Assembly (NCBI RefSeq): GCF_026230105.1
Contig: NC_079475.1
Location: 16,694,125 to 16,758,124, forward strand
Length of the DNA stretch: 64,000 nucleotides
Direction: 5' to 3'
Origin: Diorhabda sublineata
Lineage: Eukaryota; Arthropoda; Insecta; Coleoptera; Chrysomelidae
This document shows, one piece after another, positions 25,142-37,424 of the stretch (within the stretch, counting starts at the first letter, position 1; each line of letters opens with the position of its first letter). Made by a program: the position numbers and the translations under genes. The notes under the pieces were generated by a model. That model had not been told where the DNA came from and did not search any database. It saw nothing but the letters and a program-made list of their open reading frames with translations.

Positions 25142-25639
25142 ACTCCGACACTGAAAATGTAGAGAATAGATTTTGATCTGAAAAATTGGGATTTTCCATG
25201 AATAGCGTAAGAAGCCGTATCTAAACACGGTCTGACGATTTCAGGAAGTATTGAAAAATACTCTGTAGCTCTGAATAGAACGAGGAAAATTAAATTTCAT
25301 CGAAATGGAAGAATTATATACACAACTGAATGTATTTTTAAACTACAAAACGTCTTCTAACTCTATACTTATTCTAACCATATCATCAGTTTTATCAAAT
25401 AATTAGAAAAATTCAAAGAATTTGTTACAATATTAGTTCAAAAACTCTACAAAACATAATTTATGGGAATTTATTCCGAAGCTTATTGAAAGTTCGTCTA
25501 TATTTCAATATTTTTGATTTGTTCCATTATTTGTTGGCAGATAAAAAATAAATGAGACTATTTTTGAAGAGTTTTCATGTTGAAATGGTATTTACCAAAT
25601 GGTTAATGTATACCAAATAGAATAGATGTAGGGACAACT

Positions 25640-26000
25640 TATGCTGAATGGTCTGTTTATCGACGTCGATGGAATAAGAAATGGAGAGGAAACACAAATA
25701 ATAACGCCCACATCGCTAAACAAGTACAAAAAGCAAATTTTGCAATGTGCAGACTTTATCCTCTCATTTGTAATTACAGTAAACTCACCACACCAAACAA
25801 ACTTTCATTGTACAAACAAATCATTCAACAAAATTTCCGCACCCTACAGGTGGTAGAAAACAAGTGCCTACGTACGACTACGTAACAAAAATTTCAACAA
25901 ACTTTTACAATTATTGTCTGCCAAAAGATCTTAGATAAAAACTCAAAGCCGCAAATCACGCAGATGATATTCACGACAGGGTGTAGGCTTCTGCATGGTT
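25640..26000 (+). pseudogene. Jockey-type non-LTR retrotransposon, RT C-terminal region
   Basis: A frame from about 25667 reads HIAKQVQKANFAMCRLYPLI, then SKLTTPNKLSLYKQII, then LQVVENKCLRT. This matches the region downstream of the RT palm in Jockey elements: HxxxxxxKANxALxxLYPLIxxxSKLxxxNKLxLYKxIIRPIxTYAxPVWxxAAxTHIKKLQxxQNKxLRxI. About 25 codons (TYAxPVW...HIKK) are cleanly deleted between YKQII and LQVVEN. The remainder to 26000 decays. The 71-codon frame listed from 25641 is a partly out-of-frame shadow. It is a dead 3' fragment. Confidence 0.75.
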
Positions 26001-28110
26001 CACTAGTTTGGTTAAAAAATTCCAAATATAATTAATGACAAAATCATCGTGAGTTAAAACTTATCAATGAGAATTATAATCAACGTCAGCCATGTTGCCT
26101 TCTCGAAAACTAAAGCCCCGATCGATATTTGAAACCCTGTTTTTCAGATGCTTTTCAGAGATATTTCAGCCGGGAGTCACAACTATATACCACAGTCAGA
26201 GTTATTGTACCTATATCAAACTTGTGGATAATTCCCTGTTGCCAGAAACCATATCATTGTATCCAGACGTACACATGTCATCTACGAATCGCCAGAACAT
26301 TGACCAACGTATATATTTTTTAATCTATCAGATGAAATGTAACTAGGGAATTAAAACAGAAACAAAGACATTTCTAATAATATTAATAAATGGAAGAAGA
26401 CAATTTTTTCCAATGTTTCTCGTGAAATAACTTAAGCCATTATTGAGTTGCATTTAAAAATAGGTTAAAATGCTTCCCATTGAATTATTTTCTCGTTTTC
26501 ATACCGTTTTTTGTCCAATTATATCTGTAGAAACACTTTCGCATAACCCTCTTCCTTTCTACAAACCAAATCCCATCCACTTCCGTCACAGGCATGATAC
26601 ATAAGTTTTACTATCATATCTTCTTAAATGCTCTATGAAGAAATATACAGTGTGAGACATTAAAAAATGTAAATCTCCTTTGTTATGCAGCTATGAAGCA
26701 TTTCATAGTGCATTACAGTATATTTTTTATATAAGAAACTTGTCGTTGCCTATAATTTTTTAATATCTTTCTTGTGTATGAACTAAGAGACTTATCAACT
26801 GTTATTACACTAAAGGCCGCTTGACATGATGCAATATAACGTGCAATGCAATGCAAGACGCAATATTTCTTGATCAAAAGCAGCTGATCGTTGAATGCAA
26901 TATCTCGCACTTGAAAAATTATCGATTCGGTACAATTTTTATTGCTTGAAGTTGAAATTCTTGGGAGAAGTCTAGTAGCTGTTAGCGTAACAACCAACCT
27001 GTCCATCGAGCTCCAAAAGCGAGACACTCGGCCGATATCATTATTACCAATTATTCACCGATCACTTTTTTCTTTTTTTTTCACTTAACTTTGTTATTTT
27101 CATTTCTAAACTGCCAAAAAAATGTTAAATATTGTTTGAGGTTAGGGATTTACTTAATATATTTATGGAATTTTTGTTAGGGGTACCTATAATCCAGTGG
27201 TATGAGACTGACATAATGTGGAACGACGTGAAATATTAATCAATGAAATATTTTGAATTTTGGAAAAATTATTAACTTACTCCCAATACATTATTAATAA
27301 CTAAAGTACAAAAAATCACCCCATTCTAAGTTGATTTTATAGAAAGTATATTTGTGAAAATGTAAATTATCAACATCTGTAATATGCTTCTTTTTATATC
27401 TATTTATATATTTATGGTACAATTTTAACAAGAACTAACCCAACAACAGAAAATTGGAGAATCCTGATTGTCGATTATAGTGGTGTTTTCGTAATCCAAT
27501 TTCTATTGTCAATTTTCTGGAGGAATTTGACGAATCTGATGAACCGATTCTCTGTCAATTCAAATCGAATTCTATGAACAATCTACGAACTCCATTTATG
27601 AATACAAACGGCGTAATATGCAAATGCCAGTATACTTCCATCTCGTCGCAAATTAAACCCTATCCAGTCTGCACTAAATCCTCGATATTAATTCGGTTTA
27701 TAATAATCATTTTAATTAATTCAAATGGAATTCATACATTCGTTCTGTATTCATGACATCGAAATAGTCCAGAGGATCTATTGCATTTCGTGGTATTAGT
27801 TGATCGAACATCAGTTGGCTGCGTATGTGATACTTTGGTTTAACGTTGGTGAGGAGAATCCTTTTTGATACGGGTGAATGGTAATGACCTCATAATCCTG
27901 TTGATATTTGTCATAGATAATTATAGCATTAGTTTAATTGATTTTGGCTAGGCTACTATTGAAGCTTACTATAGATTAAGGTTCTAGTAGAACTATTTGC
28001 GTAATTAGACTAAGATTAGTATCAATTTCACTATGTGAAATTGAAACGAAAATTATTAATCACTATTATCTACAGTGTGTTCATAATGTAACATAAGCTG
28101 CTAATATTCA
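26001..28110. other. AT-rich intergenic DNA
   Basis: A MITE-like edge may lie at 26814-26870 (GGCCGCTTGACATGATGCAA followed by TGCAATGCAATGCAAG), resembling ends of insect Harbinger MITEs, but no partner inverted repeat was found. The 104-codon minus frame at 26713-27027 overlaps it and is not recognised. Confidence 0.4.
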
Positions 28111-28111
28111 G

Positions 28112-28486
28112 ATTATCCATATACATTTTCGGCACTCCTAAATAGTCGAACGATGAAACCAAAACAGGTAATAGACGTCATCCATAGAATCAAATCTTGT
28201 AGCTTGGGCCCGACTAACTAACGATAGACATGGTCTCTAATAAAACACCAATACATAAACATTCAAGGGAAACCGCTACGTGAAAATAGCCTGCTTATGG
28301 TGATGATGATATTTTCTTCTTTTCAGATTGTTTTCAATGAATTGTTGTTCAATGTTACGCTACCCAATATTACTTACTTCAACCTCACTTCAATTTTTTC
28401 AGCAGTCTCCTTTTTTGTCTCGGATTATTATTCAGGTCGCATTATCTATATACATTTTCAGCACTCCTAAATAGTCGGAAGACAAA
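28112..28486 (+). repeat. Pair of direct repeats of about 45 bp
   Basis: The segment 28112-28156 (ATTATCCATATACATTTTCG, then GCACTCCTAAATAGTCG) recurs at 28441-28486 with few changes. The second copy abuts the RT fragment that follows and encodes part of its C-terminal frame on the minus strand, so the first copy may be a duplicated scrap of the same element. Confidence 0.65.
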
Positions 28487-28489
28487 AAT

Positions 28490-28790
28490 ATATTCAGTTT
28501 TTCGTCCTGCAAGGTATGTTTCTCTCCTGATTCGTCTTTTTGAATTTCCAGATACTTAATCTTTCTGATCAGACAGTTATCCTGCACTTTTTTTATTTCT
28601 TCTGCAGTCCTATGTATATAATGTAAAGTTTAATGCTTCTGGTGATAGTGGCCTCTGTAATGTAGATATTCTCCAGTCGCTGCACCTCACGATTAGGTCT
28701 AAGTCGTCTACATAGCTTAGTCTACGCCTGCTTATACAAGTTGGTTCAGTAGCTCGTCTATTACTAAGATCCGCAGCAGTTATTTTTACC
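28490..28790 (-). pseudogene. EN-RT reverse transcriptase fragment around the YADD box
   Basis: On the minus strand I read RRATEPTCISRRRLSYVDDL, then DLIVRC, then KIKYLEIQKDESGEKH, then a phrase near YLGVL. The order L.YxDDIDLI, N.xKTKYM, FxYLG is the end of the RT domain of an EN-RT element, here with YADD changed to YVDD. The same SNRRATE..CISRRRL..DD sequence appears at 30.9 kb in the other orientation, so both come from one family. Only about 100 codons remain. Confidence 0.65.
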
Positions 28791-30760
28791 CCATTCTATA
28801 AGATACTTTTGATTATTACTACTATGATAAACTAGAAATATCTAATGAGGCAAAGATGGTTTCTTCCATGTATTTCAGATTTACTTTGAATATTTCAGTA
28901 AATTGCAGTGGAGATGTTTTTTTTTATCTCTCTGCTCTATATGCATGCTGATATAGTATAGTATGGACATCTTTGTAGCTGTTCAGTATCTTTTTCATTT
29001 CCCTTAGTTCATTCCTTTAGGGGGCTCTAGGCCAAAATTATTTCGGATATCCTCATAAATCCATCAATTCAATCTATTTTAGGTATGAAGATGATCTCCG
29101 CTATTTATCAGCTTAATGGTGTCTATTTAATCGCTAAGCTGCTTCTTGTGATATTTACTTACGTGCCTACAGTGGGAGTCCAAATTCAAGAAAGTCAGTT
29201 TCAATATGATCATAGCTCGTAACGAACGAAGACCTCAATGTCAATTAACAAAGATTTGTTGAATACGTTACGGAATCTATAGCACCATGTGATAAACTGA
29301 TGTATCATTAGGTTGAATATAGTAGTCAGATGTGTGTAGCGGACAATGCAGGTACAACTGTAACTACATACGAAAATGTTAAAAACTTGTTGCAAGATTG
29401 GCTATTAAACAATTAGTTATATATAGTGATGCCCACAATCAACTCGTAATGATAATTGCAGGTGTCTTTTGATGCAGTAAGAAAAAAGTTTCTGGTAACA
29501 TTAGTGTGTCTTGGATCCATCAATAGAATTGAGAAACCAAAATGCAGTTTGAGATGCAGGAAATTAAAAGTGGTTGAAAGAGAAACGTCAAGGGAAGTTA
29601 CGCGAAGGTATTAACCTATATTAATCACAGGTCCGTTATTGCAGCAGCTTAGATACGCTTCAAATTCCTTAAACATATTTCCCAGATTTAATGCCTAGCG
29701 ATTCCTTCTTTTAAATTTAGGAAATACTTGCATGGTGTGCAGACATTGAACAATATTTCTTTTGATGCGCATTAGAAATGATGAAAAATCGATGAGAAAA
29801 ATGTGTTAACCTTAATAAGAATATAAAAATGATATATTTTTTTATTGTAAGTGGGTCAGGGCACAGCAAAGGGATCAGCATTCGTATATCGTTTGAATGG
29901 TTTTATCTATATTGTGTTATCGTTTCCAAGTTTATTACAAAAAGAATAAAATCTTATGATCACCAAAATTCGCTACTTTATCCTCAATTTGTGGTCTGGG
30001 ACTTGACGATGTTAGGAGAAACCGTGAAAGCATGTTATTAGATCAATTGAAAATATACAGTGAGATAAGTAACGCAGCTTGGTAATATTTCTTTTAGATT
30101 TACAAAAGCAGTTTTTTCAAATAACTTCAGCCATCTACTGTCAATTGGAGAAATACTGGCTACTCCAAAATAGCTAATTGATATATTTTTTTTGCATATT
30201 AGGTACATTTTATTTGACTCATCGACAAATTGAAATACTTTAGTCCGTTCAAATCATTTTCTATAAACATGATGTAGCAACAATGGTCAAACAACACAAC
30301 TTAATTTAAAAAGAATAATGGTGTTAATTCCAAGTCGATAGAATTAGTATTAACAAAATTAAGAACCTTAGAAGTCTGGATAAATTTTATATCCAAGTTC
30401 TGGAAATGAACACACTGTTTACATTACCACTTACTAACTTTGTTATCGAAACGCCCGTTAGACAGTGTAGTGGTGTGATGGTAGAGTAAATAGAGTGTTC
30501 AGTATATTTTATACGACCCGAGATCCTTCCCAAATAGGTCCTAGGTTATTAGCGCCGACTGTGTAGGATAGCGACTTGTCTGCTCCACAAAATGCTACTA
30601 GCTAGAATCGCTATTTTGACGAAAAAGAGTTGATTTGCGAGTTAAAGTGTTGATAAAATAGAGCAGGAGTTAGTTCGTTAGTTCTTCCAGTCTTAATACT
30701 TTTCACTGATCCGAAGGATCTTCTAATTCCCTTCAATAATTTTGTTCTATTGCCTATTGC
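28791..30760. other. AT-rich intergenic DNA, no gene supported
   Basis: Frames at 29210-29395 and 29829-30041 have no recognisable domain. The sequence near 30470-30560 has a weak tRNA-like look but no B-box. Confidence 0.4.
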
Positions 30761-30799
30761 TCCATGATATCAAAGTTTCCTATGTTGTTAAACAAAAAG

Positions 30800-31200
30800 T
30801 TATCGACATTAACATTCAACGAAGCTCACCGAATAGCAAAAATCACAGCAGTTATTATCAAAAGTACCTTACAGAGCGAGGTGAAACTACTTAGTAGTAG
30901 ACGAGCCACTGAACAAACTTGCATAAGCAGACGTAGACTATGGTATGCAGACGATATTGACCTAATCGCGAGGTACAGCCCTAGAGAATAGCTGCATTAC
31001 AGGAGCCACAATGACTTAACCAACAGCAGAAATGGAAGTAATTCTACTCCCAATTTCACTAAACATAATACACATTCCAATACATTTATGATTAGGATAG
31101 TCAAAGTGAAAAGTGAAAAACTACAATTATGAAAACATGACTCACATTGGGTACCCAAAATTCTCAATGAAAAACACAATCTGACGGGTAATACATTCAC
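30800..31200 (+). pseudogene. EN-RT reverse transcriptase fragment (YADD box)
   Basis: The frame reads SRRATEQTCISRRRLWYADD, then IDLIARYSPRE and a stop. YADDIDLIAR is the catalytic YxDD motif and following strand of a non-LTR reverse transcriptase. The flank decays into sequence in which NYNYENMTH may be a remnant of the downstream FEVVxxFxYLG block. It is the plus-strand relative of the fragment at 28490-28790, which has YVDD instead. The upstream fingers and palm and the endonuclease are absent or unrecognisable. Confidence 0.6.
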
Positions 31201-31231
31201 TTTTTGACACGCTGAAGACGGTGATGTATTG

Positions 31232-31235
<4 letters not shown>

Positions 31236-31264
<29 letters not shown>
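31236..31264. repeat. (TA)n microsatellite
   Basis: An uninterrupted TA run of 29 bp after the RT fragment. Confidence 0.95.
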
Positions 31265-31270
<6 letters not shown>

Positions 31271-31689
31271 ACAAAATCGAGTGAAGGCACTTTTCGTCAC
31301 AAACAAAACTTAAGCCTCAGCAAATTTTGACACCTCTAAAACCCATGTGCATCGTTTTTTGGAACAGAAAAAGCGTTTTGTTGACAACCTCACATTCTAA
31401 ATGTGACAAAACAACTCCTGAACTATTTCCTTCGTGGTCAACACTGTGATGATAACGAACTGGATGAATATGTTATCACATTCTATGGAGAATTTTATGC
31501 TAAGTGCCTACAAAATTTTTCATGCTATATAGTAAGATAGTTGAGTGATTGTAGAGTCTTCTAGAATAAATATTTTCCTGTATCTGTACACGTTTTTCAT
31601 ATAACCAAATGAAACCTTATAAATGGATCAGTGGTGTAACGAAGAAGTCAGCTCCCATCAGCTCTTACTTCATATTTTTTAAAAATGGC

Positions 31690-32262
31690 GGTTACACCTG
31701 TCATTCAATGGGTAGTGGTCAAATTTCACGTGATGATCTTGCAATATCAGTTTACGGATAGTATCGATGTTTGCTGGCACAACAGCCGATTGTGGACAAC
31801 TTTCATGAAATTCATCTTATAGCGAAGTGCGACCACGTTTGAATTCGCAAAACCAACGGAACATTGTGACTCGAGATGGTGCTGCATCACCAAAAGTCGA
31901 AATCATCACACCAAAATTTCCCATTTTTTGGACCAGGATGATTGTATCTTTAAACTCTTGGGTTAAATTCTAATTAAAAAAAAACTAGAACTATTGACAA
32001 TGTATGACTACTCATATATAATCGATGAAATGTCACAAAAATAAATAGCTACAAGAAATCAATACGTAAACGGTAAGTCAATTCTTATTGTCTTGTGTTT
32101 GACCAAGTTCGAGGTAGCTCCAACATAAACAACTCGAATACACTCGTATGATAACACGTTCTAACTACGTTCACCATGAAAAACTTTACAATGGCAAGTT
32201 TGGCATAATCCCAACAGTATTGCCATATCTCAAAACTCAACTAGCAATTCTTGTATGATCCA
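31690..32262 (-). pseudogene. Mariner relic, 5' part (same family as 33.1 kb)
   Basis: The 5' terminus at about 32260, read on the minus strand, is GAATTGCTAGTTGAGTTTTG, then ATGGCAATACTG, matching the terminal repeats of the copies at 7.8, 33.1 and 34.15 kb. Farther in, a frame reads MISTFGDAAPSRVTMFRWFC, then EFKRGRTSL, a stop, DEFHESCPQ, VVPANIDTIRKLILQDHHV. This is the paired helix-turn-helix DNA-binding half of the transposase. The catalytic half is absent. The region between terminus and the first recognisable codon (about 31980-32100) seems replaced or highly diverged. Confidence 0.8.
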
Positions 32263-33088
32263 ATCTAAGTATATGAAAGTATATGAAATCTGCTATTTTC
32301 CATAATTTTACACCATAGATGCCAGCGTTATTCCAATTGACATGTTTCATCGTCACAAATAAATATACTGAAACATCCGAATTCTACAAAACTAAACACC
32401 CATCGCAGAGAGATGAGTAAATATTTAAAAACCCGATGCACATTGGAGGGATTGTAATCATTAAAATTAAATGTTGCCAACATCACATTACGCAATCGGT
32501 GTGAACACGTTGCATGTAATAGTAAAACATAATCGTTATTTAAATCACGTGGATTTTTTTTATCTAAAAAGCTTATACATACACCCAATGAAAAATTCCA
32601 TCAAATAAAACCAATATAGCGGCTCGGTATTCGTTGGTTTTTAAACCGTTTTTATTTTTCACATTAGCACTGGACGCGGAAGCCATGCAAATGTCTGTTT
32701 ATTGTCAAAATATCGCAAAATGTCCGACCAGTGAGTGTGAGTGTATATTTTGGACTCTGCAGGCCGTTTGACAATTTATATGCAAATGAGAATATTCAAA
32801 TTAACCAGCGGAAGCCACGTCGAGTTCTCTCTATATATTTATTCTCTGTGCCTGCGTCTCGACATAGCTACGGAGTTAGTTGTCGCTTTCAATTTGGAAG
32901 CAATTATTTTTCGAAAGAATACAGAGTTGAAAAATTATTTAATTAATCGAGAGCAAACTAATTTATGGGATTTCTTCCATTATTTTCATTTTCCAACAGC
33001 ACCGAATCAATTTGTTGTTATGGAGTTATAGGGTAGATTACATTAAGTGAGTTTCTTTGCGGGCAGACCAGGTAGTGAAATCGTCATA
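32263..33088. other. Intergenic DNA between two mariner copies
   Basis: Overlapping 71- and 96-codon plus-strand frames at 32731-33031 show no domain I recognise. Nothing else is supported. Confidence 0.45.
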
Positions 33089-33092
33089 TTAT

Positions 33093-34152
33093 AAGAGGTT
33101 AGCTACTCAAGTTTTGAGATGTGGCAACACTGATATGAATATGTCAAATGTCACATTGCCGTCATGAAGTTAGACATTTTTAAAAGTGAACGTTTGAGTT
33201 AGTTACAGACATTTGGAACATTCCTCGTGGTCACAAAATTGAATTAAATCGCCAACATTTTCGTGACTTGAGATGTAGATTAAACCAACAGCAGTATATC
33301 GATCAACTCGCTTTGACTTTTGGTGATACAGCACCATTTTGAACCACCGTACTTCGCTGATTTTTCGAATTCATTCGTGGTTGCACGTCGCTACAGGATG
33401 AATTCGATACTGTGCCTAAACTGATATTGAACGATCGGTATGTGACATACCGCGAGATTGAGACATCAGTTCTACTCGCATACATTCAATATTGTATTGA
33501 TATTTTGCTGTCATAAATATTTCTTTGCATTGGATTCCGCATAATTTGACAATCGCTCAAAAAAAAGCTCTTGGCGATTGGTGCAAAGAAATTTTGGAAG
33601 AATTCAATTACGGTGCTTTGGAAAACATCTATAAGATTGTGACAGACGATGATTCATGGATCTATGCATATGAACCCAACACTAAACAATAATCTACTGT
33701 ATGAGTCTTCCAAGACGAGCTAAATCCAAAGAAAGTTGTTGGCGCACGAAGCACTTCGAAGTAAATGGTCATCTGTTTTTTTGGACACGTAGACCAATCG
33801 CAGAAGACGAATCATGCTCCACCATAATACGAGCTCTCATACATCAGTTCAAACGTTTTTGAACCGTAAAAACATAGAATTGAGGGGTCATCTGCGATGC
33901 AATCCTTGTAGAAGTCAGATGTAGAAATCGCAATCTTTTTTTTCATCTGCGCAAATAAGCAGAAATCATTGGGTGCCAAACATCTGAAGAGGCGTTCAAA
34001 ACACGTGTTTGGAGGTACTTCAAACGGAATGGAAAAAATGCTTCGACATGGTTTGTTTAAACGCATGCGAAAATGTATTGTCATATCCAATTATTGATAT
34101 TTGTTCTCATTAGTATAATAATCTCAAAATTTGAGTAGCAGCCCTCGTAGTT
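33093..34152 (+). mobile_element. Near-complete mariner element, inactive, both terminal repeats present
   Basis: The 5' end reads GCTACTCAAGTTTTGAGATG, then TGGCAACACTG. The 3' end at 34128-34152 is the inverted match, AATTTGAGTAGCAGCCCTCG. Between them the transposase appears in order: LALTFGDTAPF, LQDEFDTVPKL, WIPHNLTIAQKKALGDWCKE, IVTDDDSWIYAYEPN, VFQDELNPKKVVGARSTSK, SSNVF, then a C-terminal block near 34020-34080 (MEKML...KRMRKC). The first catalytic aspartate region (TGDESW) reads TDDDSW. The block that should hold HHDN is degraded, and YSPDLAPND has decayed apart from GAK near 33978. It is about 1.06 kb versus about 1.3 kb for an intact element, so internal deletions are present. This is the best bounded member of the family also seen at 6.9, 31.7 and 42.2 kb. 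Confidence 0.9.
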
Positions 34153-34599
34153 TTGTAGTAAGTTGACACTTATTGAATCACGTATATTTTTCACGCTTGT
34201 TACAGGAACGAAAATGAGAGTTGAATCCTTAAAAAATACTGAAGATATCTAAATACTCGTTTGGTTTTTACAAGGAAAAAATTTCAACTAACTTCGTTAA
34301 CAGTAGGATAATTAATTTCAAAATAACTTATCAATAGTACTGAAGTGATTAATAAAACATACAAAAATTTGGAGCAATGCATTTTGTTAAGCAGTAGTTG
34401 CAGGGCAAATGTATTTCACTCTTTTTCCTTTGTATAGGCACATTTTGGGTCCAACTTGTAGACAACTCTGTATATAAGTGACGCATATTGGTACAACGAA
34501 ATTATTGATATGTGTGGTGGAGATCAGTTAGCCCTCCTCTAACGGAGCAGGTTGGAAGGGACAAGAAATTTTTTTTCAACTTAGGTTGGGAGCAAGAAT

Positions 34600-34765
34600 G
34601 TCTATGTTGTACTAGGAGCAAGTGGCATATATAATAAAATTTCTTTCGACAGAGGATTCGAACCTACGATCTCCGTGGTGGAAATCAAGCACTTCAACAA
34701 CCTTACCAACTACACTGTTATGGCTCGATACAGGTTTCGACGGGATGTAGGTATATAAGAGTGAA
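34600..34765 (-). mobile_element. tRNA-derived SINE candidate
   Basis: Read on the minus strand the sequence contains GTGTAGTTGGTAAGG (A-box-like) and, about 45 bp on, GTAGGTTCGAATCCTCTGTC with a perfect RNA polymerase III B-box (GGTTCGAATCC). The T-stem is imperfect and no clean acceptor or anticodon stems form, so it is not a functional tRNA gene. A-rich sequence (GAAAGAAATTTTATTATATA) follows the tRNA-like head. Body limits are uncertain and could extend to about 34480. The 60-codon minus frame is the usual chance frame through such a head. Confidence 0.5.
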
Positions 34766-34799
34766 GCCATTATACAGTGGTTAGGTGGTATCAATTAAT

Positions 34800-35690
34800 A
34801 TAAAGTAAAAAATAAATAAGCACGATTTTAAAGCACATCAAACTAAAAATTTGAAAATGATTTTTGAAATAACTTTCAAACAATGATGAAGGAAAAATAC
34901 CTTATAAATGTGAAAAAAAGCGTGACGCGATTTGCTCCATATTTCTCGTACATTGAGCGTCCGATGCTTTTTTCATAATAATTATATTCATTATCGTTTT
35001 AAGCTCATTTAAAAAAAATGTTCCAAACTTTTTAGTTTGATGTGTTTCAAAAGCGTCTGTTTTTTAGTTTTTTGAAACTATATTCATTTTATGCTTTCAT
35101 TATATACGGAGTAAACCAGAAAAGCTATAGAAATTTTTAGAATTTGGATTATTTCTGTTTGCATTAAGTTTAACTAGCTTGACTCAAAGAAACGTTACTA
35201 CAGATTGAAGGGAAATACAACAAGATTAAATATTCGATCTGAAAAACTGCTATGTAGAAAACGCAGTCCTCAGAAAGTCACGAAAATTCTATTTGCTGTG
35301 TGGTTTTTTCTCTTTGCTAATTTTCCTTTTTGTCTTAGAAGTTTGTCTATTAATTTTATATTTTTTTTTCTACGTCCATTATAATATACACGTTTTTTTT
35401 TTTTCATTCATTTGCATTCGTAAACAATATAATTTCTAAATCGGTCAAAAAACGTGAAATAAAGTACCCTATCGGTTCATTTTTTCACACTTTTGTGTTA
35501 AAAAAAGTGCCGTAACGTGTCATTTTTTAACGTAATTATAAAATTGTGTTATCAAAATAGTGGGCAGTGAACGCATTCTTTCTTTCTAATGTCAATTCGT
35601 TTCTCCGATAAACTGTCACACTTTTATTTCTTGATTTCGTTCAAGAAAATCCGTTTTGGGTTTAATTAAAAGGAGTGTAGTATTATTATT
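34800..35690. other. AT-rich intergenic DNA upstream of the Crypton relic
   Basis: Long T runs (35364-35370, 35393-35404). No coding signal. It may include the 5' flank of the Crypton-like element, whose boundaries are unknown because Cryptons lack inverted repeats. Confidence 0.45.
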
Positions 35691-35695
35691 AGTAA

Positions 35696-36665
35696 TGGAG
35701 AGTAATAGTGAAGAAAGTTTAAACTGTACACCAGAAGATATTGAATCGGAAACTGCAGCGACTATGAATCTTCCCCCTGAGAGATCCAGGGAACATATTT
35801 AAAAGAATATAATGGAAATCTTCAACACTTTGGTCGACTTATTCAAAACTGAAAGGCACACTAATGGTAAAAAACGACGTAGATATCAGTAAATACTCGA
35901 AACTTGTTGTATATTTGAAAAATAAATCAGTTGGCTATAGACTCAAAAAATCTAAAACATTTGCCCTTTAATAAGTTTCTGTTGCAAGCTCCAAGCGATC
36001 ATCACCAAAAAATGATGGACGATGTGAGCTTGGATATTATTTCAGGTTGCTTCAATATTCGGAATCGCAGGAGCTCTGCGGAGGCAGTAATTATAAAAAA
36101 TAAATGGTAACGATATTAATAATACCGGAAATGTTTTGAATATCACAGTACCTGATACCAAAACTCATGTTCAACGTCGATTTATTGTTATTGGTGTAAT
36201 ATCTGACAATAGATAAAACTTGGTAAACGTTTATAAAAAATATAAAAACTAACGACCCACAAATGTTAGAGCAGACCATACCTTTTTGCAGTATAGAAAT
36301 GGAAAATGCAAAACCAAAATTGTAGGTATCAATACCTTTCCAAAAATTCCCTCGCTTATCGCAACATATTTGAATTTACACACATAAACTACACTGGGCA
36401 TACATTCCGACGGTCTTCGGCGTCTCTATTGGTGGATTCCAGTGGTGATATAATTCAACTAAAGAAGCACGGTGGGTGGAAAACCAACACAGTTGCTGTG
36501 GGTTACGTAGACGACTTAATAAAAAACAAAATGGATTCCCCAGTGAAAAATTTAACGGCAGCAACTAGTTCGACTTCAAGCAACATTTTAAATGTTTACT
36601 ATCCAACCAACAATCTAATAAGTACTAATACAACTATAGATGATGTTATTTTTTTGAACTCTTGA
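35696..36665 (+). pseudogene. Crypton-like tyrosine recombinase pseudogene
   Basis: An ATG at 35696 starts MESNSEESLNCTPEDIESET and reaches LPPERSREHI before a stop. Then, in shifted frames: SSTLWSTYSKLKGTL, NDVDISKYSKLVVYLKNKSV, FLLQAPSDHH, NVLNITVPDTKTHVQRRFIV, VNVYKKYK, FLQYRNGKCKTKIVGINTFP, and finally GHTFRRSSASLLVDSS, LKKHGGWKTNTVAVGYVDD and LIKNKMD. This is the order of the repeated insect tyrosine recombinases of Crypton-type transposons: a SAM-like core-binding domain, then the catalytic domain. The catalytic HxxR (HTFR, about 36398), the following H in KHGGW and the nucleophile tyrosine in VGYVDD (about 36504) are preserved. The first catalytic arginine region (GACRxxEL) is destroyed. 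The open frame starting at 36306 joins out-of-frame and true sequence, crossing the shift at about 36380. There are multiple frameshifts, so it is dead. Confidence 0.85.
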
Positions 36666-37420
36666 ATTTTACAAACTCAAGTAGCAATAATAATATAACT
36701 TCTTCTTAACTTCAAATAATCCTACTCGTGAAAAAAAGTATTACTTTACTCATTTTTTGCATAAATAACTATTAAAAAGCTACTTCAATTCATCAAATTT
36801 ATTATTCATGTTTATAAAATGTAGCTCTGTCTTGACGTAGCAAAATTAACTGAAGAATTATGAAAAGAACTATTATTGAGCCAAATCATGGCTATTTTCG
36901 AAGGATTTCATTATATCACCAAAATATTATAGTGCTAAGTTTTGTTCTGCATGTCGGGATTATAAACGCACATTTTTGTAGACTCGAATTGTATTTGTCA
37001 TCAAATATTTCCATTGTTTTTACTGTTTACTAGTATCAAATGTTCAGATTCCATTGGAATCTCGTGGACGGTAATTTTAAACGTTGCCAATCTCAGCATA
37101 AGAAGGAGTAATTTTCATTTTATTTTATCTATATATAAATATAATGAAAAAACAGCATTCTCTCACTTACCTTTTCTATTATCTTTAATCTCTTGTCACC
37201 AGTTTACACCCAAAACGATCATCATCAGCCCCTTATATAATTATAACATTCCACAATACAGAATTTTTGAGATTTCTATCATAATGTTAATTTATTTTTT
37301 GTAGAAAACGCAATAAAAACATATATGCATTAAAAAAATAGCGAAAGACCTTGAAAACACATAAAAACCATTACAGCAACAATGGAAACTACTAAATACT
37401 AAAGAACGTAAGCAACACGT
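36666..37420. other. AT-rich intergenic DNA
   Basis: The frame at 37014-37304 has no recognised domain. A short repeated phrase, CGTAAAAACCATTA..GCAA, occurs at about 37360 and 37410. Confidence 0.45.
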
Positions 37421-37424
37421 AAAA

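Noticed and set aside
26814..26990. Harbinger-type MITE beginning GGCCGCTTGACATGATGCAA
   Set aside because: No inverted partner end or target duplication found in the window.
34612..34794. Functional tRNA gene or 60-codon protein on the minus strand
   Set aside because: The B-box is perfect but T-arm, anticodon arm and acceptor stem do not pair; the open frame is typical of reading through a tRNA-derived SINE.
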